Assembly: GCA_001723855.1 (NCBI GenBank)
Contig: MCBC01000148.1
Coordinates: 1-15,808, forward strand
Reading direction: 5' to 3'
Length of the DNA stretch: 15,808 nt
From: Candidatus Altarchaeales archaeon WOR_SM1_86-2
GTDB lineage: Archaea; Altiarchaeota; Altiarchaeia; IMC4; MCBC01
Notes under the pieces: generated by a model
Database searches by the model: none
Seen by the model: the letters and a program-made list of their open reading frames with translations, nothing else
Told to the model about the DNA's origin: nothing
Translations under genes and position numbers: made by a program
In this document: positions 7,330 through 13,532 of the stretch, in pieces
How the letters are laid out: each line of letters starts with the position of its first letter
How positions within the stretch are numbered: the first letter of the stretch is position 1

Positions 7330-8138
7330 TTTATCATCTCGCTTTTTTTTAAAGATACAAGAAGCCCGCTATCATAAAAATCCAATGTTTTATGGAGGGC
7401 TTCTTTAAAATATGAATCATTATCAAATCCTTCATAGAGTTTGATGTATTCCCGGATAAGATTGGGTGTTAAGCCAGTCATTCTGGCTATCGAGTATTCG
7501 CTGTCACCTTTGCGATATGAAATACCGATTCTGAGGAAGTCTTTGATGTAGGTCTCAACGCAGCTTAATTCATGACATGTTCTTTCAGAGATTTTAGTCT
7601 CAGGAACACCTTGAAGAAACAGTTTGAGGATAGGGGCTTTATGACTTATTCCCCTGCCAGAGTCTGTAAAGTCTGCTCTTGTTTTAACCTCAATTCCCCA
7701 CCCCTTCAGTTCTTTAATATATGCAGATACTGTACTCCTATCAATAAATAGGATATCTGATATATCCTCATGCGCCAAGCATCCACCAGAGTCCACTGCC
7801 TCATCAGTTATGCGTTTAATAACTCGCAATTTGAGTTCTTTCAAACCATTCCTTTGCCTGTGTTCAGCATCATCTGGTGCATTAACCGTCAACTTTGCTG
7901 GAACATATTCGCAGTTCTTTAACGGCTTACCCGCAGGTTCAGTATTTTTAACAACATATCGAGTTATCTGCCCATCCTGTCGCGAGTCAGGATTTAAAAT
8001 CGTCCTCAAATACACACCATCTGAAGCAAGAGATTCAGCAACAACCGGGCTGAATTTATATCTGCCCTCAAAATGGTTTGTAAGCATGGCTTTCAGGGTT
8101 TTACTATTAAGCCTATCTTTCACAGGTATTGTTTTCAT
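7302..8138 (-). CDS. DUF1670 domain protein, first tandem copy, intact
   Basis: The protein has 278 residues when started at ATG 8136-8138 (MKTIPVKDRLNSKTL). An upstream in-frame GTG at 8145-8147 lies inside the strong Shine-Dalgarno GAGGTGAT and is rejected as start. The N-terminal half is a variable alpha/beta region; from about residue 115 comes a helix-turn-helix segment (LAHEDISDILFIDRSTVSAY, IKELKGWGIEV), then the family signature GRGISHKAPILKLFLQG, two more HTH-like helices (PETKISERTCHELS, SIARMTGLTPNLIREY) and a helical tail. This layout is that of DUF1670, a family without known function seen in archaea and some bacteria; DNA binding is inferred from the HTH segments. It leads an operon with the second, broken copy. 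Operator-like repeats sit at its ribosome binding site and in the divergent promoter, suggesting autoregulation. Confidence 0.82.
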   Translation of the reverse strand: MKTIPVKDRLNSKTLKAMLTNHFEGRYKFSPVVAESLASDGVYLRTILNPDSRQDGQITRYVVKNTEPAGKPLKNCEYVPAKLTVNAPDDAEHRQRNGLKELKLRVIKRITDEAVDSGGCLAHEDISDILFIDRSTVSAYIKELKGWGIEVKTRADFTDSGRGISHKAPILKLFLQGVPETKISERTCHELSCVETYIKDFLRIGISYRKGDSEYSIARMTGLTPNLIREYIKLYEGFDNDSYFKEALHKTLDFYDSGLLVSLKKSEMIKWTKKTVSV

Positions 8139-8151
8139 GGTAATCACCTCT
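8139..8151 (-). promoter_or_regulatory. Shine-Dalgarno of the DUF1670 gene embedded in GGTGATTACC motif
   Basis: On the minus strand AGAGGTGATTACC directly precedes the ATG at 8138. GAGGTGAT matches the archaeal anti-Shine-Dalgarno and decides the start. The same 10-mer GGTGATTACC recurs at 8210-8219 on the plus strand within an inverted repeat, so a protein binding it could block both transcription and, at the RNA or DNA level, this start region. Confidence 0.55.
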
Positions 8152-8206
8152 TTTATTTTTACTTCTAATTATATTTTACACCAATTAATCGATATTGGTG
8201 GAGACA

Positions 8207-8222
8207 TGTGGTGATTACCACA
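8207..8222. promoter_or_regulatory. 16-bp inverted repeat operator candidate in divergent promoter
   Basis: TGTGGTGATTACCACA has perfect 6-base arms (TGTGGT/ACCACA) around GATT. It lies between the divergent DUF1670 gene and the plus-strand ORF at 8274, about 70 bases upstream of the DUF1670 start, among TATA-like AT-rich DNA. It shares the 10-mer with the site at 8139-8148 in the opposite orientation. Confidence 0.55.
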
Positions 8223-8254
8223 ATTGTAAATACAAAATATATTCCCTTTTAAAA

Positions 8255-8297
8255 TGTGGGTGTAATTGAGATTATGACAAAAACAACCACACCCACA
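8255..8297 (+). promoter_or_regulatory. 9-bp stem hairpin enclosing a start codon
   Basis: TGTGGGTGT (8255-8263) and ACACCCACA (8289-8297) are perfect complements separated by 25 bases. The ATG at 8274-8276 sits in the loop. In RNA this would present or hide the start codon; as DNA it could be an operator or an old transposon end. The stem is more GC-rich than all surrounding DNA. Confidence 0.45.
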
Positions 8298-8489
8298 AAT
8301 ATTAATGAGATTCAAAATATAAAAACATCTGGAATAACGATCAACCAGATATTCTCAGATCACTGGGAAGATTTACAGAGAGCACAAGAAGGAACAAAAC
8401 AGGGTAGGATAGATAACTTTTATTTTTTTCTTTTAACTCTAAATAAGAATAATGGATGTGGATGTAGAGGGGGTGATCAAAGAAGGTGA
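8274..8489 (+). pseudogene. Short ORF, possibly N-terminal remnant of an IS91-like transposase
   Basis: From ATG 8274 the frame gives 71 residues. The first ~40 look like real protein (SGITINQIFSDHWEDLQRAQ), and the IF.DHWE.. segment recalls the N-terminus of IS91/IS801-type transposases just before their zinc-binding motif. The remainder (NFYFFLLTLNKNNGCGCRGG) is read out of AT-rich promoter DNA and overlaps the next gene in another frame by 38 bases, so it is probably not natural sequence of the original gene. No zinc motif or catalytic part follows. I rate the family link as weak; a genuine short unknown protein remains possible. Confidence 0.35.
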
Positions 8490-9837
8490 GGGTCAGGAAC
8501 TGGAGTTCAAGAGATCCCTTGCGGAAAGAAAGGAGATTCTTGAAACTATTTCGGCATTTGCGAACTCCAATGGAGGGAGGATTTTTATTGGGATAGAGGA
8601 AAACAAGGACGGCTCCGTAAAGGAAATAGTTGGGATTAAGATCAGGGGGAGGGAGATAGAGAACATGAGTAATGATATCAAGCAGAATACTGATTCAGTG
8701 GTTTATCCTTCCATTGAGGTGAAGGAGATTGAAGGAAAGCCAGTCCTGGTTGTGGAGGTGAAAGAATCCCCACTTAAACCAGTATTTGTCAAGATTGGCG
8801 GAATACCGGTGGCATTTAAGAGGGTTGGGAAGACAAACCAGAAGATGGATGCGAATGAATTAAGAAGGGTTATTTCAGAGGGCAGGGAATTCCTCTGGGA
8901 TTCCCAGGTATGCGAAGAAGCGAGTTTGGATGATATTGATGAAGAAAAGGTAAAGTGGTTTCTGAGAAAAGCAAAATATGAGAGGAATTTTGATGTTGAC
9001 CCTGAAACGCCGGTGGATGAGGCACTGGAAAGACTGGAGTTGATGAAAGAAGAGCAGTTAACTAACGCTGCCGTTCTGTTATTTGGGAAAAAACCACAGA
9101 GATTTTTCCTGAAGGCAAAAACAAGATGCGCTCGTTTTAAAGGAACAGAGCCGCTGGAATTTATTGATATGAAAGTTTTTGGAGGAAATGTTATTGATCA
9201 AAGAGATGATGCACTTGGATTTGTAAAAGAGCATATTAAACTGCACGCAAAAATAGTTGGGACTGAAAGAAAAGAGGATTGGGAGTACCCGATAGAGGCC
9301 GTAAGAGAAGCGATTTCAAACGCGATATGCCACAGGGATTATGAAATATCAAGCAATGTCCAGATTAGAATATTTGATGACAGACTTGAGGTATGGGGTT
9401 GCGGCCCCTTACCAAAACCACTTAGAGTGGAGGATTTGAAAAGAAAACACCCCTCTGTTTTAAGGAATGACTTAATAGGTAGCTGTTTTTTCCTGATCAA
9501 GTTCATAGAGGAATGGGGAACGGGAACAAACAGGATTATCAACGAGTGCTTAAATCACGGCTTGCCAGAACCCTTATTCGAACTGATTGCAGAAAATCTT
9601 GTTGTAACTTTTAGGAAATATAAGATTACAGAAGATGTACTGAAAGAATTAAATGAACGGCAGAAGAAAGCGATTGACTTCCTAAAAGAAAGAGGGATGA
9701 TAACTAACAAAGATTTACAGAAATTGTGTCCTGGTGTGACAAGAGAGACGCTAAGAAAAGATTTGAAGGCTATGATCGGCAAAAAAATCATTACTAAAAA
9801 AGGTAGGAAAAGAGGCGTGTATTACGAACTTATATGA
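8452..9837 (+). CDS. AlbA_2/HATPase_c_4 ATP-binding protein (RecG-like, Schlafen AAA_4 type) with winged helix
   Basis: The protein has 461 residues. An AlbA_2 (Schlafen AAA_4) domain spans ~8-135 (EGQELEFKRSL, ISAFANSNGGRIFIGIEEN, IGGIPVAFKRVGKTNQKM). A GHKL-type ATP-binding domain follows at ~270-395 with the N-box-like EAISNAICHRDY near residue 290 and the glycine loop EEWGTGTNRII near 355. A winged helix closes the protein at ~400-461 (LNERQKKAIDFLKERGMITN, RGVYYEL). Such proteins are often misnamed ATP-dependent DNA helicase RecG; they have no helicase motors. They are predicted nucleic-acid-binding regulators, common in archaea and near mobile or defence loci. The ATG at 8452 follows an AT-rich stretch with TATA-like T/A runs and no Shine-Dalgarno, consistent with a leaderless or short-leader transcript. 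Three 11-bp repeats follow directly after its stop. Confidence 0.88.
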   Translation: MDVDVEGVIKEGEGQELEFKRSLAERKEILETISAFANSNGGRIFIGIEENKDGSVKEIVGIKIRGREIENMSNDIKQNTDSVVYPSIEVKEIEGKPVLVVEVKESPLKPVFVKIGGIPVAFKRVGKTNQKMDANELRRVISEGREFLWDSQVCEEASLDDIDEEKVKWFLRKAKYERNFDVDPETPVDEALERLELMKEEQLTNAAVLLFGKKPQRFFLKAKTRCARFKGTEPLEFIDMKVFGGNVIDQRDDALGFVKEHIKLHAKIVGTERKEDWEYPIEAVREAISNAICHRDYEISSNVQIRIFDDRLEVWGCGPLPKPLRVEDLKRKHPSVLRNDLIGSCFFLIKFIEEWGTGTNRIINECLNHGLPEPLFELIAENLVVTFRKYKITEDVLKELNERQKKAIDFLKERGMITNKDLQKLCPGVTRETLRKDLKAMIGKKIITKKGRKRGVYYELI

Positions 9838-9870
9838 TTATGCCAACTTTATGCCAACTTTATGCCAACT
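9838..9870 (+). repeat. Three exact 11-bp direct repeats (iteron-like operator)
   Basis: TTATGCCAACT occurs three times without spacing, starting one base after the TGA of the AlbA_2 gene and ending 25 bases before the start of the next gene. A period of 11 bases puts all copies on one face of the helix. Position between two winged-helix genes suggests an operator or iteron for one of them; it could also be simple slippage. Confidence 0.7.
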
Positions 9871-9895
9871 ATCGCAATCTCCTATTTAATTATCT

Positions 9896-10201
9896 ATGGG
9901 ATTGAATGAAAGACAAAAGAAGGCAGTGGAATATGCTAAAGAAAAGAACAGAGTACCGAATATGGAATATCAGGAAATCAACAAAATCTCAAAACCAACT
10001 GCAACAAGAGAACTAAAGGAACTTGTGGAAAAGAAAATATTTATCCGATATGGTGGAACGGGAAAGGGTACTTATTATGTTTTATTTGAAAGGGCTCATA
10101 AAGGGCTCAAAAGTAAAAACTCAACAGAAAGAATCGTTCTCAAAAAGAACGAAAAAAGAACGAAAAGAAATGGGATATATGAACAACAGGAGATTATCTA
10201 A
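9896..10201 (+). CDS. Small winged-helix protein resembling the AlbA_2 protein C-terminus
   Basis: The protein has 101 residues. Residues 3-70 form a winged helix (LNERQKKAVEYAKEKNRVPN, ISKPTATRELKELVEKK, GKGTYYVLFE) with clear similarity to the last ~60 residues of the preceding gene, including the shared LNERQKKA start and the G.YY.L end. The tail is basic (ERIVLKKNEKRTKRNG). RecG-like AlbA_2 proteins usually end in just this domain, so this is either a stand-alone DNA-binding regulator born from such a gene or its surviving 3' part. It starts at ATG 9896 without a Shine-Dalgarno; TTTAATTAT lies only 7-15 bases upstream. Its stop is 5 bases from the stop of the convergent ribbon-helix-helix gene, which supports both ends as real. 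Confidence 0.75.
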   Translation: MGLNERQKKAVEYAKEKNRVPNMEYQEINKISKPTATRELKELVEKKIFIRYGGTGKGTYYVLFERAHKGLKSKNSTERIVLKKNEKRTKRNGIYEQQEII

Positions 10202-10206
10202 AATAA

Positions 10207-10362
10207 TCATTTCTTCCCCTTCTTGGCCAGGAAACCCCTCATGTTGTGGTAAATGACAAACGCATTCCTCAACTTCTCTGAATCCGTTGACCCTAATTCA
10301 TCCATTTCTTTAAGCAGCTCATACTGCTTCTCATTGAGGGTTACCATTACTTTCTTTTTCAT
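10207..10362 (-). CDS. Ribbon-helix-helix (CopG-like) small DNA-binding protein
   Basis: The gene codes for 51 residues beginning MKKKVMVTLNEKQYELLKEM and ending FLAKKGKK. The pattern KKKVMVTL (beta strand) followed by NEKQYELLKEMDELG (helix 1) and DSEKLRNAFVIYHNM (helix 2) is that of ribbon-helix-helix repressors, which dimerise through the strand and read DNA through it. No coding potential on the opposite strand competes. A perfect inverted repeat with 8-bp arms lies 12 bases upstream of its start (10374-10394), the expected place for an autoregulatory operator. It converges on the winged-helix gene with 5 bases between stops. No toxin partner lies beside it; the next gene upstream on this strand is a 50-residue membrane protein. 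Confidence 0.8.
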   Translation of the reverse strand: MKKKVMVTLNEKQYELLKEMDELGSTDSEKLRNAFVIYHNMRGFLAKKGKK

Positions 10363-10373
10363 TGTTTTTTGAT

Positions 10374-10394
10374 TAAACTTTCTTTAAAAGTTTA
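10374..10394. promoter_or_regulatory. Inverted repeat upstream of the ribbon-helix-helix gene
   Basis: TAAACTTT (10374-10381) and AAAGTTTA (10387-10394) are perfect complements separated by 5 bases. The site is 12 bases upstream of the start codon at 10362 (minus strand). Ribbon-helix-helix proteins commonly bind such short palindromes at their own promoter; here that is inferred from position alone. It is AT-rich and could also be part of a TATA region. Confidence 0.4.
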
Positions 10395-10432
10395 TTGCTT
10401 GAATATTACCCAGAACTTAATAAATATCCAAC

Positions 10433-10487
10433 GATACATTTCAAATTCCTTCGGAATTTGATGTATCAAAAATCGCAAAGCGATTTT
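10433..10487 (-). terminator. Two adjacent hairpins at the 3' end of the small membrane gene
   Basis: The first hairpin (10433-10467) has an almost perfect 15-bp stem with a TTC loop: GATACATTTCAAATTCC against GGAATTTGATGTATC with a two-base bulge. It overlaps the stop codon of the minus-strand gene. The second (10469-10487) is AAAATCGC-AAA-GCGATTTT and lies within the last codons. They separate the membrane protein gene from the ribbon-helix-helix gene on the same strand, so termination or RNA 3'-end protection is plausible; there is no long T run. Confidence 0.5.
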
Positions 10488-10618
10488 AGGATATCTGCAA
10501 GTTCTTCGTAGGGGTCTGATGGCGGCTCCGGAACGCCATGGGTTTGTATCCTGATGTAGATGAGAGCCATCATCAGCAGGATCGCTAACACCAAAAACAC
10601 TATTTTTCTCTTATCCAT
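10466..10618 (-). CDS. 50-residue single-pass membrane protein, unknown function
   Basis: The gene codes for 50 residues. MDKRK is followed by a hydrophobic helix (IVFLVLAILLMMALIYIRIQ, residues 6-25) and a short acidic-polar tail (THGVPEPPSDPYEELADILK) ending CDF. The positive-inside rule places the N-terminus in the cytoplasm and the tail outside. The start ATG is at 10616-10618 with a weak GGGTAAT upstream. It diverges from the membrane module at 10685 through a 66-base shared promoter and may serve with it. I do not recognise a family. Confidence 0.65.
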   Translation of the reverse strand: MDKRKIVFLVLAILLMMALIYIRIQTHGVPEPPSDPYEELADILKSLCDF

Positions 10619-10630
10619 TTTATATTACCC

Positions 10631-10676
10631 ATATATTACTTAAAACTTACTTATTTATTAACAAAAAGTAATATAT
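10631..10676. promoter_or_regulatory. Symmetric divergent promoter with overlapping TATA-like arms
   Basis: ATATATTACTT (10631-10641) and AAGTAATATAT (10666-10676) form a perfect 11-bp inverted repeat with a 24-base gap. Each arm carries a TATA-like element at a proper distance from the gene on the opposite side: the left arm for the plus gene at 10685 and the right arm for the minus gene at 10618. The two promoters would then overlap face to face and could exclude each other. It could also bind one dimeric regulator. Confidence 0.5.
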
Positions 10677-10684
10677 AAATATAA

Positions 10685-11557
10685 ATGAAAATGAAGAGAA
10701 CACTGCTGGTTTTATTATTGCTTGCATGGAATGCATCAGCGCTGATTGAATCATCAACACAGGAGCTGACCCCGGGAATAAACAACTTCACCGTTATAGT
10801 AGATTGTGGGGAATGTGAGGTTGAGATACTGAAGGAGGTTGAGAGCAAGTATAAGTCCACAAAGACATCCAGCCAGACATCAGAGAAGGTTACAGAGTCG
10901 CAGTCAAGTTCCAGTGAAGTATCTGCAACGGATTCAGATTCAGTTACAGATTCAATTAAATCTGCAGATGAGGAGGGGAGGAATAGCTGCGGATGCGTTT
11001 ACAGGGATGAGGATGGGGCTGAATCACCGGGAACAAAAAGGATATGCTGCGGTTTTGAAGAGGTCATCCCAAAGGTGCTGGAATCAACAAGTGTTGAAAA
11101 TATAAGCAGCAGTGAGTCTGCAAAGAGTCTAACATCCGGTAATGAAACAGCATTCAAGAAGACCAAGGAAAATCCAGTGGAGGAGACTGAAGTCGAGGAT
11201 TATTCATTCTATGAAGACATCCCATTTGTTGTTCTCGGACCGTCAAAGAAGAAAGGCACTGGGAGATTTGAGTTCATGGTTTATGTATCCGGTATAGAAG
11301 GGGCATACTGGATTCCGGTCAAGGTTGATGGTAAGACAGAGTATGTTGGAGTTCTGTTTAAGAGGCCTGCTGTGAACAAAACAGTTCCGGTTGAAGAGGA
11401 ACCAGAAGGAAAGCCCAGTTATTTACCCTTCATCATTCTGTTGTGTATTGGAGCATTACTGCTTGCGGTCTGGTATTTTAAGTTCAGAGGAAATAGTCCG
11501 GAGTTTGTAAAAAAACTAAAGGAGAAATTAAAGCACAGAGGGGGTGATGAAAGATGA
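10685..11557 (+). CDS. Secreted Ser/Thr-rich, C-terminally membrane-anchored protein
   Basis: The protein has 290 residues. A signal peptide (MKMKRTLLVLLLLAWNASAL) opens it. The outside region starts with a short beta-like segment with a CGEC pair near 40, then a Ser/Thr/Glu-rich low-complexity stalk (about 55-95), a Cys cluster (NSCGCVY, RICCGF) around 100-120, a second low-complexity stretch, and a folded part (about 165-230, VVLGPSKKKGTGRFEFMVYV). A membrane helix at ~246-265 (YLPFIILLCIGALLLAVWYF) and a lysine-rich cytoplasmic tail end it. Several N-glycosylation sequons (NFT, NIS, NET, NKT) fit an archaeal surface protein. Family unknown to me. It leads a three-gene unit: its TGA overlaps the next ATG (ATGATGA). 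The start has no Shine-Dalgarno. The gene is more GC-rich than its left neighbours. Confidence 0.8.
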   Translation: MKMKRTLLVLLLLAWNASALIESSTQELTPGINNFTVIVDCGECEVEILKEVESKYKSTKTSSQTSEKVTESQSSSSEVSATDSDSVTDSIKSADEEGRNSCGCVYRDEDGAESPGTKRICCGFEEVIPKVLESTSVENISSSESAKSLTSGNETAFKKTKENPVEETEVEDYSFYEDIPFVVLGPSKKKGTGRFEFMVYVSGIEGAYWIPVKVDGKTEYVGVLFKRPAVNKTVPVEEEPEGKPSYLPFIILLCIGALLLAVWYFKFRGNSPEFVKKLKEKLKHRGGDER

Positions 11558-12597
11558 TGAGTTACACGCATATAACGTTCGGAATCCTATTTTTCCTTTT
11601 GTTTGGATCGGTGCTTGGGATTGAAGCAGATTATACATTGATTGGTGTTGCAGCATTCTTTGCTCTGCTGGCGGACATAGACCACCCGAAATCAGCGATA
11701 GGCATGCTATTCTATCCGGTTTCAACATGGATCTCGCAGAGGTATGACCACCGCACTATCACACATTCAATGAAGGTGTTTCTGCCTTTAACCTTTGCTG
11801 CACTGATATTCACACCATTCTATGGAGTGGGGGCAGCATTCGCCGTCATAATCGGCTACCTAAGCCATCTGGTAGCGGATGGGATGACAGTAACAGGATG
11901 CCCTCTGCTCTACCCGGACCCGAGACCTTTCTGGTTTCTGCCAAAGCAGCTGCTGATCAAGACAGGAGGATGGCAGGAACTTGTAATGTTCGGGATATTC
12001 TCCCTGTTTGTCGTGGCACTTTCAGGAGTGAGCTACTTTGGATTCAGGTCGTTAATGCATATGATCATTCCATCATTCCATGGGTCATACTACGATTACT
12101 GCAAGTTCTGCGATGGAGACGGTGAAAGGTATCTTTGCAATGTTAATGCCCAGGTCTGCGATGAGAGTGTCTGCGGTGATGCCAGCGGAATCGGTTTAGG
12201 GCTCACAATGGGGAACCTTATCCTGTACAGGGATGGGACATACCTTGTGATCAGAGACGCAACAACAAATCAGGTGTCTGTTGACCGGTTAAACGGAGTT
12301 TCGATTTCACACCAGAACATGCATTTCCAGAGAAAGCCGTTCACCTATGTAAGGCAGAAGCTGTCCGGGTTCGGCGGATACTCCACTGTAAGCGGGGTTA
12401 TAGAATACAGCCAGGAGGATTTCTTCTGCGACAACTGCAACGAGTTCATAATCCCCGAGGAGGTGCTTAAGGTGGACGCCCGGAAGATAACCATAAATCA
12501 CCTGCTGGTCTCGGACTTCCGGAAACCTCAGCTTCACGGGTTTGTTCAGTCAGGTCATTTAGAGATAAAGGAGGTGAGGGTTCAAGATGAAACATGA
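11554..12597 (+). CDS. YdjM/DUF457-like membrane metal-dependent hydrolase with Cys-rich C-terminal domain
   Basis: The protein has 347 residues. Residues 1-170 carry four to five membrane helices and the motifs of the YdjM (LexA-binding, DUF457) membrane hydrolase family: H6 in SYTHITFG, DIDHP at 41-45, HRTITHS at 66-72 and SHLVADG at 104-110, then TGCPLLYP. These His/Asp residues presumably bind metal at the membrane. Residues ~180-347 are not typical for the family: a Cys-rich region (CKFCDGDGERYLC, VCDESVC) and a beta-rich domain with FFCDNCNEF. Translation starts at ATG 11554 (or the next codon) with a GGGGGTGATG Shine-Dalgarno; the start overlaps the stop of the preceding gene. Its own end overlaps the ATPase gene by 11 bases. 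Substrate unknown; the added domain probably faces outside or interacts with the secreted partner. Confidence 0.8.
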   Translation: MMSYTHITFGILFFLLFGSVLGIEADYTLIGVAAFFALLADIDHPKSAIGMLFYPVSTWISQRYDHRTITHSMKVFLPLTFAALIFTPFYGVGAAFAVIIGYLSHLVADGMTVTGCPLLYPDPRPFWFLPKQLLIKTGGWQELVMFGIFSLFVVALSGVSYFGFRSLMHMIIPSFHGSYYDYCKFCDGDGERYLCNVNAQVCDESVCGDASGIGLGLTMGNLILYRDGTYLVIRDATTNQVSVDRLNGVSISHQNMHFQRKPFTYVRQKLSGFGGYSTVSGVIEYSQEDFFCDNCNEFIIPEEVLKVDARKITINHLLVSDFRKPQLHGFVQSGHLEIKEVRVQDET

Positions 12598-13483
12598 AGA
12601 GCCAGAGAATGGGGGGTCGGAGTTGAGGGGTGAGGTGAAGAAAGAGATTTTGGATTATGTGCGCAAGGGCTATTCGGTTCTGGTTAAAGGCAACCATGGA
12701 ATAGGAAAGTCCCATCTGTTAACCGAGCTCTGCATGGAAACCCACCCCCAGGATGAGATATGGATGTATTTCCCATACTGCAAGCCCCCAAAGCAGATAA
12801 TGCTGAAGATAGTTGAGAGGCTTCTGCCGGAGGGCAGGGACAGCGAGGAGTGGAAGATGATCCGCAGGGGAACCCTGCTTGAGTTGACGGAGGAGATCAG
12901 GGACAGGCTGCCAGGGGATAAGAAACTGGTTATGGTGCTCGATGAGATACACACCTTGATTGCAACGGCGGCAGCACACTACTATGTGTTGATGAAGGAA
13001 GACAACATCATTCTTGTTACAGCGGGCACGTCAAAGTACCTGGACGCTAAATTTGAGAAGCCTGAGTTGAAGAGGTTCTACTGGGATCTGAAGCAGGTTG
13101 ATCTGCCACCGCTCAGCACCGGGGAGTCGGAGGAGTTGATAGAGAAGTTCTATGACACATATGAGATTCCGAAGACGGATGAGACAGGGAAGGTAAAGAG
13201 ATGGATCCTGCAGAATGCTAAGGGAAACCCGCTGGGGATTGAAAGAGCGGTTGAGGACCTGTCCAGGGAAGATAATCTGAAGGATCTGGATATAACAAAA
13301 CATGGTGCAGTCCAGGATGTTGGGGTTAACCTGTTCCCGATCTTTGTTATCCTGATGGTTGTGGTTGTGGCATGGAGGTTCCTTGCAAGAGGAGCGGGGG
13401 ATATAGATCTGTATGCGTTCACAGGGTTCTTTGGCATAATCTTCTATATCCTTGCAAGATATCTGATGTATAAGAACAGGTGA
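12587..13483 (+). CDS. AAA/STAND-like ATPase with C-terminal membrane anchor
   Basis: The protein has 298 residues. A P-loop ATPase spans ~15-230: Walker A GNHGIGKS at 35-42, Walker B VMVLDE at 115-120, a sensor-1-like ILVTAGTSKY at 142-151, and a winged-helix-like end with LQNAKGNPLGIERAVEDL. Archaeal ATPases of this Orc1/Cdc6-MNS build are known, but this one ends in two membrane helices (NLFPIFVILMVVVVAWRFLA and YAFTGFFGIIFYILARYL, about 247-295), so it works at the inner face of the membrane. The ATG at 12587 has a strong GGAGGTGAG Shine-Dalgarno and overlaps the hydrolase gene by 11 bases, indicating coupled translation. It likely powers or gates a complex with the two upstream membrane proteins. 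A T-run follows its stop. Confidence 0.82.
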   Translation: MKHEEPENGGSELRGEVKKEILDYVRKGYSVLVKGNHGIGKSHLLTELCMETHPQDEIWMYFPYCKPPKQIMLKIVERLLPEGRDSEEWKMIRRGTLLELTEEIRDRLPGDKKLVMVLDEIHTLIATAAAHYYVLMKEDNIILVTAGTSKYLDAKFEKPELKRFYWDLKQVDLPPLSTGESEELIEKFYDTYEIPKTDETGKVKRWILQNAKGNPLGIERAVEDLSREDNLKDLDITKHGAVQDVGVNLFPIFVILMVVVVAWRFLARGAGDIDLYAFTGFFGIIFYILARYLMYKNR

Positions 13484-13490
13484 ATTTGCG

Positions 13491-13510
13491 TGTTTTTTTA
13501 ATTTTATTTG
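13491..13510 (+). terminator. T-run terminator after the three-gene module
   Basis: A run of seven T (13493-13499) followed by ATTTTATTTG comes 10 bases after the ATPase stop. Archaeal RNA polymerase terminates at such oligo-T tracts without needing a hairpin. It fits the end of the three-gene transcript. Confidence 0.6.
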
Positions 13511-13532
13511 AAATGAATAAAGAATTTTAAGA

